Below are positions 25,290-34,745 of a stretch of DNA of 64,000 bases, piece after piece. The notes under the pieces were generated by a model that was not told the origin of the DNA, did no database searches, and saw only the letters and a list, made by a program, of their open reading frames with translations. The stretch is from NCBI GenBank assembly GCA_003168265.1, contig PMSV01000012.1:289813-353812 (forward strand). Reading direction: 5' to 3'. Both the position numbers and the translations under genes were made by a program. The stretch's first letter is position 1; each line of letters opens with the position of its first letter. This stretch comes from Chitinophagaceae bacterium. Lineage in GTDB: Bacteria; Bacteroidota; Bacteroidia; Chitinophagales; Chitinophagaceae.

Positions 25290-26476
25290 CTACCTCAAAT
25301 AGGCTCGCTGGGATCGAAGAATATTATTTTTCCCATAAGCTTCGGGAAATAGAAGAATTGAACAAGCAGGGTAAAAACATCATTAACCTGGGAATCGGAA
25401 GTCCCGACCTGCCTCCGCATCCCGAAGTGATCCGGATCTTACAGGAAGAAAGCTCCAAACCCAACGTTCACGGTTATCAAAGCTACAAGGGCTCCCCTCT
25501 TCTCAGAAATGCAATTGCCAAATGGTATCATGACTGGTACTGTGTCGATCTTGATCCGGATAGTGAAATTCTGCCGCTGATCGGCAGTAAAGAAGGCATC
25601 GTGCATATCTGCATGACCTATTTTGAGAACGGCCGCGGCGTTTTGGTACCCAATCCGGGTTATCCTACCTATTCCAGCGCGGTCCGCCTATCTGAGGCAA
25701 CACCCATATACTATGAATTAAAAGAAGAAAATAACTATTTTCCGGATTTCAACCATCTGGACCACCTGGTAAAGAAAAATGCCGGCCACACCCCTGTAAA
25801 GGGAATTTTTGTCAATTATCCCCATATGCCGACTGGGCAACTGCCCGAAAGGAAAGTCTTTGAGCAGATCATTGATTTTGCCCGGCGCCATGGAATCCTT
25901 GTCATTCACGACAACCCCTACAGCTTCATTTTGAATGACCATCCTATGAGTTTACTTTCTGTGCAAGGAGCAAAGGAATTTGCGATCGAACTCAATTCCC
26001 TGAGTAAGGCATCCAATATGGCAGGCTGGAGGGTAGGAATGCTCATTTCCTCCAGGAAGCAGGTAGATGAAGTACTCAGGTTTAAAAGCAATATGGATAG
26101 CGGGATGTTCCTTCCGGTCCAACTGGCGGCAGCCAAAGCCCTTTCATTGGAAAAAAAATGGTACGAGGATCTCAATGGAATTTATAGAAACCGCAGGGAA
26201 AAAGCCCGGGAATTAATGGATTTGTTGAACTGCAGCTATTCCGTCAAACAGGCGGGCTTATTTGTCTGGGCCCGCGTACCCAATCCAATTAATGGCTTTG
26301 ATCTCAGCAATGAAGTGTTATACAATGCCAATGTTTTTATCTCTCCCGGCGGAATTTTCGGAAGCGCCGGCGAAAATTATTTACGGGTCAGCCTATGCAC
26401 TCCGGAAGAACGCTTTATTGAAAGCATAAGGAGGATCAAAGAATATCTGTCAACCAAAACGGTAACCCATGTTTGA
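25286..26476 (+). CDS. Aspartate/aromatic-type aminotransferase, class I
   Basis: 396 residues of a fold-type I PLP enzyme. NLGIGSPDLPPHPEV near residue 37 is the class I N-terminal motif. The PLP Lys lies in LNSLSKASNMAGWRVG (about 238), with the conserved Arg of YLRVSLCTPEERF near 380. Placed between pheA and tyrA with overlaps on both sides (4 and 8 bases), it most likely carries out the last transamination to Phe and Tyr. Sequence alone would also allow an LL-diaminopimelate- or aspartate-type substrate. Confidence 0.85.
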   Translation: MTTSNRLAGIEEYYFSHKLREIEELNKQGKNIINLGIGSPDLPPHPEVIRILQEESSKPNVHGYQSYKGSPLLRNAIAKWYHDWYCVDLDPDSEILPLIGSKEGIVHICMTYFENGRGVLVPNPGYPTYSSAVRLSEATPIYYELKEENNYFPDFNHLDHLVKKNAGHTPVKGIFVNYPHMPTGQLPERKVFEQIIDFARRHGILVIHDNPYSFILNDHPMSLLSVQGAKEFAIELNSLSKASNMAGWRVGMLISSRKQVDEVLRFKSNMDSGMFLPVQLAAAKALSLEKKWYEDLNGIYRNRREKARELMDLLNCSYSVKQAGLFVWARVPNPINGFDLSNEVLYNANVFISPGGIFGSAGENYLRVSLCTPEERFIESIRRIKEYLSTKTVTHV

Positions 26477-27317
26477 TTCCATGACCATTGTGGGCGTCGG
26501 GCTGATCAGCGGCTCCTTCAGCCTGGCCTTAAAAGACCGCGGGCTGGTAAAGAATGTCATTGGCATCAGCCGCACCAAGGCAAGCATCCGAAAGGCCCTC
26601 GATCTCGGCTTGATCGACGAGACCCTTCCATTAAGGGAAGCAGTGGCAAAAAGCGATCTCATCTATGTAGCTATCCCGGTTGATGCCACAGTGCCCATGA
26701 TTGAAGAGATACTTGATCTGATTGGCGATAAGCAAATCGTTGCCGATGCGGGATCCACCAAGCATGCATTGTGCACGGCCCTCAGCAACCATCCCAAAAG
26801 AAAGCGATTCGTGGCTACCCATCCCATGTGGGGAACTGAATACAGCGGGCCTGAAGCTGCCGTGAGAGAAGCCTTTAATGGCAGAAGTTGCGTGATCTGT
26901 GAAAGAGCAAAAAGTGACAAGGATGCGGTTGAAACCATTGAACAGGTCTATCGCCTATTGGGTATGAACATCGTTTACATGAACGCTGATGCCCATGATC
27001 TGCATGCAGCCTATGTCAGTCATATCTCCCATATAACCTCATTTGCTCTCGCCAATACGGTATTGGAAAAGGAAAAAGAAGAAGACGCGATATTCGATTT
27101 GGCCGGTGGTGGATTTGAGAGTACGGTAAGGCTGGCCAAAAGCAGCCCGGCCATGTGGGCCCCTGTATTCATGCAAAACAGGGAAAACGTATTGGATGTA
27201 TTAAACGAACATATATCCCAGCTCAGAAAATTCAAAAGTTGCCTGGAAAAAGAGAATTACGCATACCTGTGGGAGTTAATGGAAAACGCAAATAAAATAA
27301 AAAAAATCATTAAATGA
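26469..27317 (+). CDS. tyrA: Prephenate dehydrogenase
   Basis: 282 residues. It oxidatively decarboxylates prephenate to 4-hydroxyphenylpyruvate for Tyr synthesis. The dinucleotide loop is TIVGVGLISGSFSLAL, where a Ser stands at the usual third Gly (GVGLIGGS in most homologues). The catalytic His lies in FVATHPMWGTEYSGP (about 119), and the YVSHISHITSFALAN helix follows. There is no ACT domain, so it is probably controlled mainly at transcription. It starts 8 bases inside the aminotransferase gene. Confidence 0.93.
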   Translation: MFDSMTIVGVGLISGSFSLALKDRGLVKNVIGISRTKASIRKALDLGLIDETLPLREAVAKSDLIYVAIPVDATVPMIEEILDLIGDKQIVADAGSTKHALCTALSNHPKRKRFVATHPMWGTEYSGPEAAVREAFNGRSCVICERAKSDKDAVETIEQVYRLLGMNIVYMNADAHDLHAAYVSHISHITSFALANTVLEKEKEEDAIFDLAGGGFESTVRLAKSSPAMWAPVFMQNRENVLDVLNEHISQLRKFKSCLEKENYAYLWELMENANKIKKIIK

Positions 27318-27387
27318 ATGCTATTTCATGAGCATTATGAAAGCAGCGCCGGCTATGGTATTGCTCATAGTTTAACCGGTTTAATCG

Positions 27388-27395
27388 TAACTTTG
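27388..27395 (+). promoter_or_regulatory. Exact TAnnTTTG -7 element before the DEAD-box helicase
   Basis: TAACTTTG lies 20 bases before the ATG at 27416. A TTG (27361-27363) is 24 bases upstream, slightly too far for an ideal -33 box. The element suggests the helicase and the aro genes behind it have a promoter of their own, independent of the pheA attenuator. Confidence 0.55.
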
Positions 27396-27415
27396 CGCAA
27401 AATTTTAAGTCTGTT

Positions 27416-29098
27416 ATGATGACATTTGAAGGGCTGGGTTTGGATGCGAGGCTGATTCAAGCGACTGACGCGCTGGGATACAAGGTTCCAACACCCATAC
27501 AAGAACAGGCCATACCTGTTTTACTAAGTGGAACCAAGGACCTGGTGGGCCTGGCACAGACCGGCACAGGCAAAACGGCAGCTTTTAGCCTGCCCTTGCT
27601 GCAATTGATCAAAGCCGAAAACCGCTTTCCCCAGGCGCTGATCGTATGCCCTACAAGGGAACTTTGTATGCAGATCGTAAGCGAGATCGAATTATTCAAA
27701 AAATTCATGCCGGGCCTCCATGTAGTGGCTGTATATGGCGGAGCTTCGATCGGCATGCAGATCCGGGATCTCAAAAGAGGCGTCCAGATCGTAGTAGCCA
27801 CGCCGGGACGCCTGATCGACCTGATTGAAAGAAAAGCAATCAATCTGGAGCAGATCAGCTATGTCGTACTGGATGAGGCAGATGAAATGCTCAATATGGG
27901 ATTTCAGGATGATATCGAATTTATACTTCAAAACACACCCAAAAGGGAATCGACCTGGCTATTCAGTGCTACCATGCCCCCCGAGATCCGTCGGGTAAGC
28001 CGCAAGTACATGAAGGACCCCATGGAGATCACTGTGGGAAAGGTCAATACGGCTAATAGAAATATCGACCACCAGTTCTATATGACGGCGGCCCACCACC
28101 GTTATGAAACCCTCAAACGCATAATTGATTTTCATCCCGGAATTTATGGGATCGTCTTTACCAGGACTAAGGTTGATGCGCAGTCGATAGCCGAAAAATT
28201 GACCAGGGAAGGATATGATATCGATGCCCTCCATGGAGACCTGACCCAGCAGCAAAGGGACAAAGTGATGGGAGAATTCAGGGAGAAAACACTGCAGTTG
28301 CTGATCGCGACAGATGTAGCGGCCAGGGGCATCGATGTAGTGGGCATAACCCATGTAATTAATTATGAATTGCCGGATGACGTCGAAATATATACACACC
28401 GCAGTGGAAGGACCGGAAGAGCGGGACTAACCGGGATTTGCCTCTCCATAATCCATAGCAGGGAAACTGGAAAATTAAAGCAGATCGAAAGAATGGTCCA
28501 AGCCCCCTTCCACCGTCTGGAAATACCCGGAGGGAAGGATGTATGCCGCAAACAATTCTTTCATTTTATGGAAAAGCTGCTCCAGGCAGATATCAGTCAT
28601 GGGGACTATGCCACCTATGTTCCGATGTTAAAAGAAAAGTTTGCAGAAGTGGATAAGGAAGAAGTCTTGAAAAGAGTGGCCGCCCTTGAATTTGACCGTT
28701 TCCTCAAATACTACGAGAACGCCGAAGACCTTAATATCAGAGAACGTCCGAGAGAATTCAGGGCCGATACCCCCCCTCGTGGAAGGGATGGGCGGGAGCC
28801 GGTCCCCGCCGCCAGGAGTTTCAGGGACACCCGCGGAAGGGAATTCAATGGCAAAGGAGATTATTTAAAGCTCTTTGTGAACCTTGGGACCAAGGACGGC
28901 TTTTACAAAGCCAGTTTCCTCCAGTTCATCCTCGACATGAGCGATTTGAAAAAAGAGGTCCTGGGACGCATAGATATGAAAGAGATGAATAGTTGGATTG
29001 AAGTCGACAGGAAGTCTGCGGGACAAATGATCAGGTCCCTTGACGGTAAGAACTATAAGGGAAGAAGGATCAGGATGAATGAGGCAACCGGCAGATAA
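27416..29098 (+). CDS. DEAD-box RNA helicase, CsdA/DeaD type
   Basis: 560 residues. It unwinds structured RNA with ATP, typically in ribosome assembly or cold adaptation. Helicase motifs in order: Q motif PTPIQEQAIP, motif I AQTGTGKT, Ia PTRELC, II DEAD (about 149), III SAT, V ATDVAARGID and VI HRSGRTGRAG. A linker with Arg/Pro/Gly repeats (about 440-475) leads to a C-terminal DbpA-type RNA-binding domain (about 480-555). It interrupts the aromatic gene run, and has its own promoter. Confidence 0.93.
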   Translation: MMTFEGLGLDARLIQATDALGYKVPTPIQEQAIPVLLSGTKDLVGLAQTGTGKTAAFSLPLLQLIKAENRFPQALIVCPTRELCMQIVSEIELFKKFMPGLHVVAVYGGASIGMQIRDLKRGVQIVVATPGRLIDLIERKAINLEQISYVVLDEADEMLNMGFQDDIEFILQNTPKRESTWLFSATMPPEIRRVSRKYMKDPMEITVGKVNTANRNIDHQFYMTAAHHRYETLKRIIDFHPGIYGIVFTRTKVDAQSIAEKLTREGYDIDALHGDLTQQQRDKVMGEFREKTLQLLIATDVAARGIDVVGITHVINYELPDDVEIYTHRSGRTGRAGLTGICLSIIHSRETGKLKQIERMVQAPFHRLEIPGGKDVCRKQFFHFMEKLLQADISHGDYATYVPMLKEKFAEVDKEEVLKRVAALEFDRFLKYYENAEDLNIRERPREFRADTPPRGRDGREPVPAARSFRDTRGREFNGKGDYLKLFVNLGTKDGFYKASFLQFILDMSDLKKEVLGRIDMKEMNSWIEVDRKSAGQMIRSLDGKNYKGRRIRMNEATGR

Positions 29099-29120
29099 AT
29101 AAAACTGAAAACAAACAAAG

Positions 29121-30209
29121 ATGGAAGCAATTGCAGCGAAAATGAAACAAGTCGTTCAGGAAAAATGGAAAAAACGCCCCCTGATCATTTCCGGTCCCTG
29201 TAGCGCCGAGACTGAACAACAGGTCGTTGAAACAGCAGTCCGATTGCACAAGACTGGTAAGGTGGATATCATTCGGGCTGGAATATGGAAGCCACGGACG
29301 CGTCCGGGAAGTTTTGAAGGAATCGGAGCAAAAGGACTTCCCTGGCTGCAGCAGGCTAAAAAACTGACAGGCCTTCCTGTAGCCGTAGAAGTGGCGGCCG
29401 GAAAACAAGTGGAGGATGCCCTGACCTTTGAAGTGGATGTATTATGGATCGGTGCACGCACTACGGTCAACCCCTTCAGCGTCCAGGAAGTAGCTGATGC
29501 GCTGCGAGGTGTAGATATACCGGTATTCATTAAGAACCCCATCAACCCTGATCTTGAATTGTGGACCGGCGCCGTTGAAAGAGTACTCAAAGCAGGCATC
29601 AAACAAGTCGGATTGATTCACCGGGGGTTCTCCTCTTACGGGAACACGGAATACCGCAATGCTCCAATGTGGCACCTGGCCATTGAAATGAAACGCCGCA
29701 ATCCGGAGCTTATTTTCATAAATGACCCTTCGCATATCTGTGGAAGAAGAGATATTCTGCAGGAAGTAGCCCAGGAAGCCATCGACCTGGATTATGACGG
29801 CCTTATCATTGAAACCCATATTGACCCGGACAAAGCATGGAGCGATGCCAAACAACAGATCACTCCTGAAAGGCTGGGAGAAATGCTCGACCAGATCCGT
29901 TGGAGAAAAGAAGACGTTGCTTCTGAAGAATACCATGCCGCCATGGAAAAAATGCGTCAGCAGATCAATCAGCTCGACGATGAACTCATGCAGATTCTCA
30001 GCGCCAGGATGAAAGTTTCCGAAAAAATTGGCCAATACAAAAAAGACAACAATATCACCATCCTGCAAACAAACCGTTGGAATGCCATTCTCGAAAGGGC
30101 CTATACCAAAGGAGAAAAGCTCGGATTAAGTAAAGAATTCATTACCAAATATTTTGATGCCGTGCATATGGAAAGCATCAATCACCAGAACAAGATCTTT
30201 AATTCCTGA
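29121..30209 (+). CDS. Bifunctional DAHP synthase / chorismate mutase
   Basis: 362 residues. Residues about 1-265 are a KDOPS-like (AroA-beta type) 3-deoxy-7-phosphoheptulonate synthase, with the PEP-binding ISGPCSAE near 24, KPRTRPGSF near 57 and HRGFSSYG near 168. Residues about 275-360 are an AroQ chorismate mutase helix bundle (MEKMRQQINQLDDELMQILS... SEKIGQYKK). The fusion couples entry into the shikimate pathway with its Phe/Tyr branch; in such fusions prephenate can feed back on the synthase. It starts the second half of the aromatic cluster. Confidence 0.93.
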   Translation: MEAIAAKMKQVVQEKWKKRPLIISGPCSAETEQQVVETAVRLHKTGKVDIIRAGIWKPRTRPGSFEGIGAKGLPWLQQAKKLTGLPVAVEVAAGKQVEDALTFEVDVLWIGARTTVNPFSVQEVADALRGVDIPVFIKNPINPDLELWTGAVERVLKAGIKQVGLIHRGFSSYGNTEYRNAPMWHLAIEMKRRNPELIFINDPSHICGRRDILQEVAQEAIDLDYDGLIIETHIDPDKAWSDAKQQITPERLGEMLDQIRWRKEDVASEEYHAAMEKMRQQINQLDDELMQILSARMKVSEKIGQYKKDNNITILQTNRWNAILERAYTKGEKLGLSKEFITKYFDAVHMESINHQNKIFNS

Positions 30210-30221
30210 GGAGGGGCCGCC

Positions 30222-31253
30222 ATGAAAAAGAATATTTTTCGGTTTTCCAGCAAAAAAGTAAGTTATTATTTCGATGCGCAATTTTCCTACCTGGAGAAAC
30301 TGGTGGACAAAAGCAATGCTGTCGTCATCACCGACGAGCACATCAGCAAAGCCTTTCATGCCAAACTTAAGGGTTGGGAGACAATTGTGATTCATGCCGG
30401 CGAAAAATCAAAGAACCAATCCACGATCGACCATATCGTTCATGAGCTCATTAAAATGGAGGTTGACCGGAAAAGCACCCTGATTGGAATGGGGGGAGGA
30501 GTCGTGACGGACATTACCGGTTATGTCGGCTCAATTTATATGAGGGGCATTCGCTTCGGATTTGTACCCACCACCCTGCTGGCGATGGTAGATGCCTCTA
30601 TCGGGGGAAAGAATGGAATTGATGTGGGCCTATTCAAGAATCTGATTGGAACCATCAACCAGCCCGACTTCCTGCTCTATGATTTTTCCTTCTTAAAATC
30701 ACTACCCGATCTGGAATGGATTAACGGATTTGCGGAAATCATCAAACATGCATCCGTCCTGGATTCCCGCATGATGAAAGAGTTGGAGAAAAACAAGATC
30801 GGATACTATAAAAAGAACAAGCAGGCCCTGGCCAACCTGATACGCCGCAATGCGTTGCTCAAAACCCAGGTAGTCAGCCGGGATGAATTCGAAACCGGGG
30901 AAAGACAACTCCTCAATTTCGGGCATACCGTGGGACATGCCATAGAAAAAGTCTACAGCCTGTCCCATGGACAGGCAATATCCATCGGAATGGTGATGGC
31001 CTGCATCATTTCCGAGCATTTTTTGGATTTTAAAGATAGTACAAGGGTCATAACCACATTAGGTAAATATGGACTCCCTACCCAGGCCAAATTCGAACCG
31101 GAAAAAGTTTTCGAGACGATGAAAATGGATAAGAAAAAATTCAGGGAATCGATCAATTACGTGCTATTGGAAAAGATCGGGCAAGCCAGGACCAGGGCGA
31201 TTCCGATCGTAGAACTGGAAAAAATCATTTACTCGATCATGCGGGCCAGGTAA
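30222..31253 (+). CDS. aroB: 3-dehydroquinate synthase
   Basis: 343 residues, step 2 of the shikimate pathway. The NAD-binding GMGGGVVTDITGYVGS is near residue 87. The DASIGGKNGID motif (about 125) and the zinc ligands follow: Glu of GFAEIIKHA (about 170) and the His residues of LLNFGHTVGHAIE (about 230-240). The gene follows the DAHP synthase by 12 bases, with a purine-rich GAGGAGGG stretch just upstream that may serve as ribosome binding site. Confidence 0.95.
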   Translation: MKKNIFRFSSKKVSYYFDAQFSYLEKLVDKSNAVVITDEHISKAFHAKLKGWETIVIHAGEKSKNQSTIDHIVHELIKMEVDRKSTLIGMGGGVVTDITGYVGSIYMRGIRFGFVPTTLLAMVDASIGGKNGIDVGLFKNLIGTINQPDFLLYDFSFLKSLPDLEWINGFAEIIKHASVLDSRMMKELEKNKIGYYKKNKQALANLIRRNALLKTQVVSRDEFETGERQLLNFGHTVGHAIEKVYSLSHGQAISIGMVMACIISEHFLDFKDSTRVITTLGKYGLPTQAKFEPEKVFETMKMDKKKFRESINYVLLEKIGQARTRAIPIVELEKIIYSIMRAR

Positions 31254-31264
31254 ATAAGAACAAG

Positions 31265-32584
31265 ATGGAAGCAATCATTTCCCCATCCACGTTAAAAGGA
31301 ACCATCCTCGCTCCGGCTTCAAAAAGCTCCATGCAGAGAGCCTGTGCCGCTGCGCTCATTTCTCGGAAAAAAACCTATATACTCAACCCCGGCCATTCCA
31401 ATGATGACCAGGTCGCCCAATCGGTCCTGAAAGCCCTGAATTGCAAGCTTGAAACAGGGAAGAACCTGCTAATCGTAGATAGTACTGAAAACTCGTTAAC
31501 AAATAATTCAATTGGCTCCCCGCTAACGGTTCAATGCGGTGAAAGCGGATTGGGGATCAGAATGTTCGCTCCACTATTAGCGTTAAGCAGCAGAAAAATC
31601 CATATCCAGGGTTCAGGAAGCCTTCTATCCAGGCCGATGGATTTCTTTGATGAGATCCTGCCCGTCCTAGAGGTTAGAATTTCCTCGAACAAAGGCAAAT
31701 TGCCCATTTCCATCGAGGGTCCCCTGGTACCAAAAAATATTGAAATTGATGGTTCTCTTAGTTCGCAATTCCTCACAGGCCTTCTTTTCGCTTATTCAGC
31801 TTCAGGAGCAGAAAATGTAAGTATAAACGTCAAAAATCTCAAAAGCGCGCCCTATATTGATCTCACCTTAAAAGTGCTGGAAGAATTCGGACTTGCTCTT
31901 CCTGAAAACAAAAATTACCAGGAATTCAGGTTTGGAAAGCAAAACCCGGATCTAAAAAAAACCAACCCGATCCAGTACACTGTTGAAGCGGATTGGAGTG
32001 GCTCCGCTTTTCTGCTTGTCGCCGGTGCTATCGCAGGAAATATAGAGGTCGAAGGTCTGGACCCTCAGTCTACACAAGCCGATAAGAAAATCCTGAAAGC
32101 CCTGCATGATGCGGGAGCTGATCTTAAAATTAGCAACCAATCCATTCGCATACAGACGAGTGAATTAGAAGCGTTTCAGTTCGACGCAACCGATTGCCCG
32201 GATCTTTTCCCTCCGCTGGTCGCGCTTGCGTCATACTGTTCGGGAAATAGCCTGATCAGGGGGGTAACCCGTCTTGCACATAAAGAAAGCAATAGGGGGC
32301 TCACGCTTCAGGAAGAATTTGGTAAATTGGGAGTGAAAATTGAGTTGTCTGATGACCTTATGATCGTGCATGGCGGATTGGGAGTCGATGGAGGCCAGGT
32401 TCATTCACGACATGATCACCGGATTGCTATGGCCTGTGCGGTTGCCGCTCTGAAAGTAAAGGCAGGTTCCGAAGTCCGGATTGAAGATGCCGAAGCAATT
32501 AATAAATCCTATCCTGATTTTTATGAACATTTGAAGCTATTGGGTGCAGGAATCAGGGATCAACAAATAAAAACTTTATATTGA
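31265..32584 (+). CDS. aroA: 3-phosphoshikimate 1-carboxyvinyltransferase (EPSP synthase)
   Basis: 439 residues. It transfers enolpyruvyl from PEP to shikimate 3-phosphate. PASKSSMQRACAAALIS (about residue 17) is the N-terminal substrate motif, with Gln and Met where many enzymes have Ser-Asn. CGESGLGIRMFAPLL, DGSLSSQFLTGLL, and near the C-terminus DCPDLFPPLVALA and SRHDHRIAMACAVAAL complete the family pattern. It follows aroB by 11 bases and overlaps aroC. Confidence 0.95.
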   Translation: MEAIISPSTLKGTILAPASKSSMQRACAAALISRKKTYILNPGHSNDDQVAQSVLKALNCKLETGKNLLIVDSTENSLTNNSIGSPLTVQCGESGLGIRMFAPLLALSSRKIHIQGSGSLLSRPMDFFDEILPVLEVRISSNKGKLPISIEGPLVPKNIEIDGSLSSQFLTGLLFAYSASGAENVSINVKNLKSAPYIDLTLKVLEEFGLALPENKNYQEFRFGKQNPDLKKTNPIQYTVEADWSGSAFLLVAGAIAGNIEVEGLDPQSTQADKKILKALHDAGADLKISNQSIRIQTSELEAFQFDATDCPDLFPPLVALASYCSGNSLIRGVTRLAHKESNRGLTLQEEFGKLGVKIELSDDLMIVHGGLGVDGGQVHSRHDHRIAMACAVAALKVKAGSEVRIEDAEAINKSYPDFYEHLKLLGAGIRDQQIKTLY

Positions 32585-33585
32585 ACGGTTTCGGACGTCT
32601 ATTCCGCTTAAGCATTTTTGGAGAATCCCATGGGGAAAGCGTGGGCATTCTCATTGACGGATGTCCGCCTGGTTTGAATCTGACCGTGGAAGACTTTTTG
32701 CCCGACCTGGAAAGAAGAAAGGGTGGAATTTTGAAAGGAACGACACCCAGAAAAGAGGATGACCTTCCACTTATTAAGAGCGGCGTTTTTCAAAATACTA
32801 CGACGGGAGCTCCCCTCCTGATCTGGTTTGAAAATAAGAATACCAGAAGCGGAGACTATGAAAAACAACGAACCTTCCCAAGACCCGGTCACGCCGATTG
32901 GGTGGCACACGAAAAATTCGGAGGCTTCGAGGATTTTAGAGGAGGCGGACATTTCAGCGGCCGTTTAACTGTTGCGATTGTTGCCGCCGGAGTCATCGCA
33001 AAAAAGTTGCTGGCCGACCTCGAAATCTTAGCAAATATCCTCGAGATCGGTGGAGAATCCGACCTCGAAAGAGGGCTGCAAAAAGCCATAGAAGCTAAAG
33101 ATTCTGTCGGAGGAATTGTAGAATGCCGTGTACAAAATCTCCCCGTTGGTCTTGGTGAACCCTTCTTCGACAGCCTTGAATCCGTTCTGGCTCATGCCGT
33201 TTTCTCCATTCCAGCAATCCGTGGCATTGAATTCGGCACTGGTTTTTCAGCCGCTAAAATGTTTGGGAGCCAGCACAATGATGCCATCGAGACGAAGCAA
33301 GGCAAAACCCGAACCAATCATGCAGGTGGAGTGGTCGGCGGAATATCCAATGGCAATGAGCTGGTATTCCGGATCGCCGTCAAACCCACTTCCTCCACTC
33401 CTCGGGAGCAGCATTCTTTAAATTGGGAAACAGGAAAAGTGGAAACATTTTCCATAAAGGGGAGGCATGATCTTTGTATCGCTTTACGCGTTCCGGTGGT
33501 CCTGGAAGCCGTGACTGCCATTGTCTTAGCTGATTTTATGATGCTCGAACAGAAAATCGGACAGGTAAATGTTTTTACCACCTGA
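32581..33585 (+). CDS. aroC: Chorismate synthase
   Basis: 334 residues, slightly short for the family (usually 350-390). It makes chorismate from EPSP with reduced FMN. FGESHGESVG (about 13), FPRPGHADW (about 100), and RGGGHFSGRLT near 120 are family signatures. The start is the TTG at 32581, sharing TTGA with the aroA stop; the residues MNGFGRLFRLSIFGESHG fit the known N-terminus exactly, so the non-ATG start is well supported. It ends the aromatic run. Confidence 0.94.
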   Translation: MNGFGRLFRLSIFGESHGESVGILIDGCPPGLNLTVEDFLPDLERRKGGILKGTTPRKEDDLPLIKSGVFQNTTTGAPLLIWFENKNTRSGDYEKQRTFPRPGHADWVAHEKFGGFEDFRGGGHFSGRLTVAIVAAGVIAKKLLADLEILANILEIGGESDLERGLQKAIEAKDSVGGIVECRVQNLPVGLGEPFFDSLESVLAHAVFSIPAIRGIEFGTGFSAAKMFGSQHNDAIETKQGKTRTNHAGGVVGGISNGNELVFRIAVKPTSSTPREQHSLNWETGKVETFSIKGRHDLCIALRVPVVLEAVTAIVLADFMMLEQKIGQVNVFTT

Positions 33586-33644
33586 TTAAAGATAAATAAT
33601 AATGCCAGGTATTAGGCGTTTTATCAAAGAATATTTTATAGAAG

Positions 33645-33947
33645 ATGAACACAATAATTCACATTACCACCAAAGCCGAATGGGAAGCAGCCGTCCGCAA
33701 AGGCTATTATGACAACCTTTCACTCAGGGAAGAGGGATTTATTCATTGCAGCGAAGAACGTCAGATTCCCAGCGTGCTCGACCGTTATTTCCAGGACCAA
33801 AAAGGACTCGTAAAGCTCGTTGTCGAAACTGAGAAACTCAACAGCCCCTATTATTACGATTGGTCAAATTCTGCCGAAGATACTTTTCCACATGTTTACG
33901 GGCCCATCAACATTGATGCCGTAACGGAAATTCTTTCCGTCGGTTAG
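33645..33947 (+). CDS. DUF952 family protein
   Basis: 100 residues, complete. The DUF952 pattern is clear: IIHITTKAEWEAA at the start, GFIHCSEERQIPSVLDRYF in the middle, and AEDTFPHVYGPINIDAV near the end. These small cytoplasmic proteins contain an ADP-ribosyltransferase-like fold but have no established function. It is 59 bases after aroC and may be a tail of that transcript. Confidence 0.85.
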   Translation: MNTIIHITTKAEWEAAVRKGYYDNLSLREEGFIHCSEERQIPSVLDRYFQDQKGLVKLVVETEKLNSPYYYDWSNSAEDTFPHVYGPINIDAVTEILSVG

Positions 33948-33953
33948 AACGTC

Positions 33954-34676
33954 TTATCTCTTCAGTTCCCCGAAACCAAGGTCCATGACCTCATATTTTT
34001 CCGGCTCAGGGAGGCTATAATGCCACCATTCCGTGGGGAAGGCCACAAAACCATATTTCTCCATGGTCTCGCGCAGGAGCTTTCTATTTTTCAAAACCTC
34101 CTCAGGAAGCCCGTTAAAATCATGGTGAGCGGAATCGGTAAAATTGTCAAAGCCGGTGGGCATATGCAACTCTTCGCCGGTTTTAAGCCTGACGATGGTG
34201 AGATCCACCGCGATGCCTCGATTATGCCCGCTTCCTTTGGCAGGATTAGCCACATAGCGTTCATCATGGATCAGTTCCCAGAACTTCTCCGTAACGGAAT
34301 AGGGGCGATAGGCGTCAAAAATCTTCAACCCCAGGCCCTGCTGATTCAGTTCTTTCTGTACCCTCGCCAGAGCCCTCGCAGCCGGCAGCCGCATAAAAGT
34401 GAAAGAAGGCCTTTCCGCATACATGATCTTTCCGACAAAATTATTTTGCGTCGCATAACGAAGGTCCAGCACGATATTGGGAATAATTGACTGCAGGTTG
34501 ACCAATTGCTGGTTCGAATCCGCCTTCACGGTCGCGCTGTATTCAGTTGCACTTTGAATGACCTTCAACCCGCTATCCGCGCTGTTTTTGACCTGCGCAT
34601 GCGAAATCAGAGGAAAGCAAAAAATAATGAAAAGGGATAGTAATATATAGCCCTGTTGTGCTATCTTGTAGACCAT
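33954..34676 (-). CDS. D-alanyl-D-alanine dipeptidase (VanX/DdpX family)
   Basis: 240 residues from the ATG at 34676; a TTG at 34706 would add ten residues before a good signal peptide (GYILLSLFIIFCFPLISHAQ). Zinc ligands and base are visible: SGHNRGIAVDL gives the SxHxxGxAxD motif, and EWWHYS supplies the catalytic Glu and the last His. It cleaves D-Ala-D-Ala, here in the periplasm, as in peptidoglycan salvage. There is no VanHA partner, so this is not a glycopeptide-resistance operon. It diverges from an L,D-transpeptidase gene. Confidence 0.88.
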   Translation of the reverse strand: MVYKIAQQGYILLSLFIIFCFPLISHAQVKNSADSGLKVIQSATEYSATVKADSNQQLVNLQSIIPNIVLDLRYATQNNFVGKIMYAERPSFTFMRLPAARALARVQKELNQQGLGLKIFDAYRPYSVTEKFWELIHDERYVANPAKGSGHNRGIAVDLTIVRLKTGEELHMPTGFDNFTDSAHHDFNGLPEEVLKNRKLLRETMEKYGFVAFPTEWWHYSLPEPEKYEVMDLGFGELKR

Positions 34677-34745
34677 TTGAAGCTGTTTATTGATTGTCCG
34701 TATCAAGATACTTCAAATGCTCCTATAAATTGACATCTATTCAGA

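Noticed and set aside
27317..27387. Attenuator or riboswitch before the DEAD-box helicase
   Set aside because: Short inverted repeats (AATGCT with AGCATT, CTATG with CATAG) exist but without a T tract or recognisable RNA motif.
33954..34676. Vancomycin-type resistance operon
   Set aside because: Only a VanX-like dipeptidase is present; no D-Ala-D-Lac ligase, VanH or VanRS, and the protein is exported.
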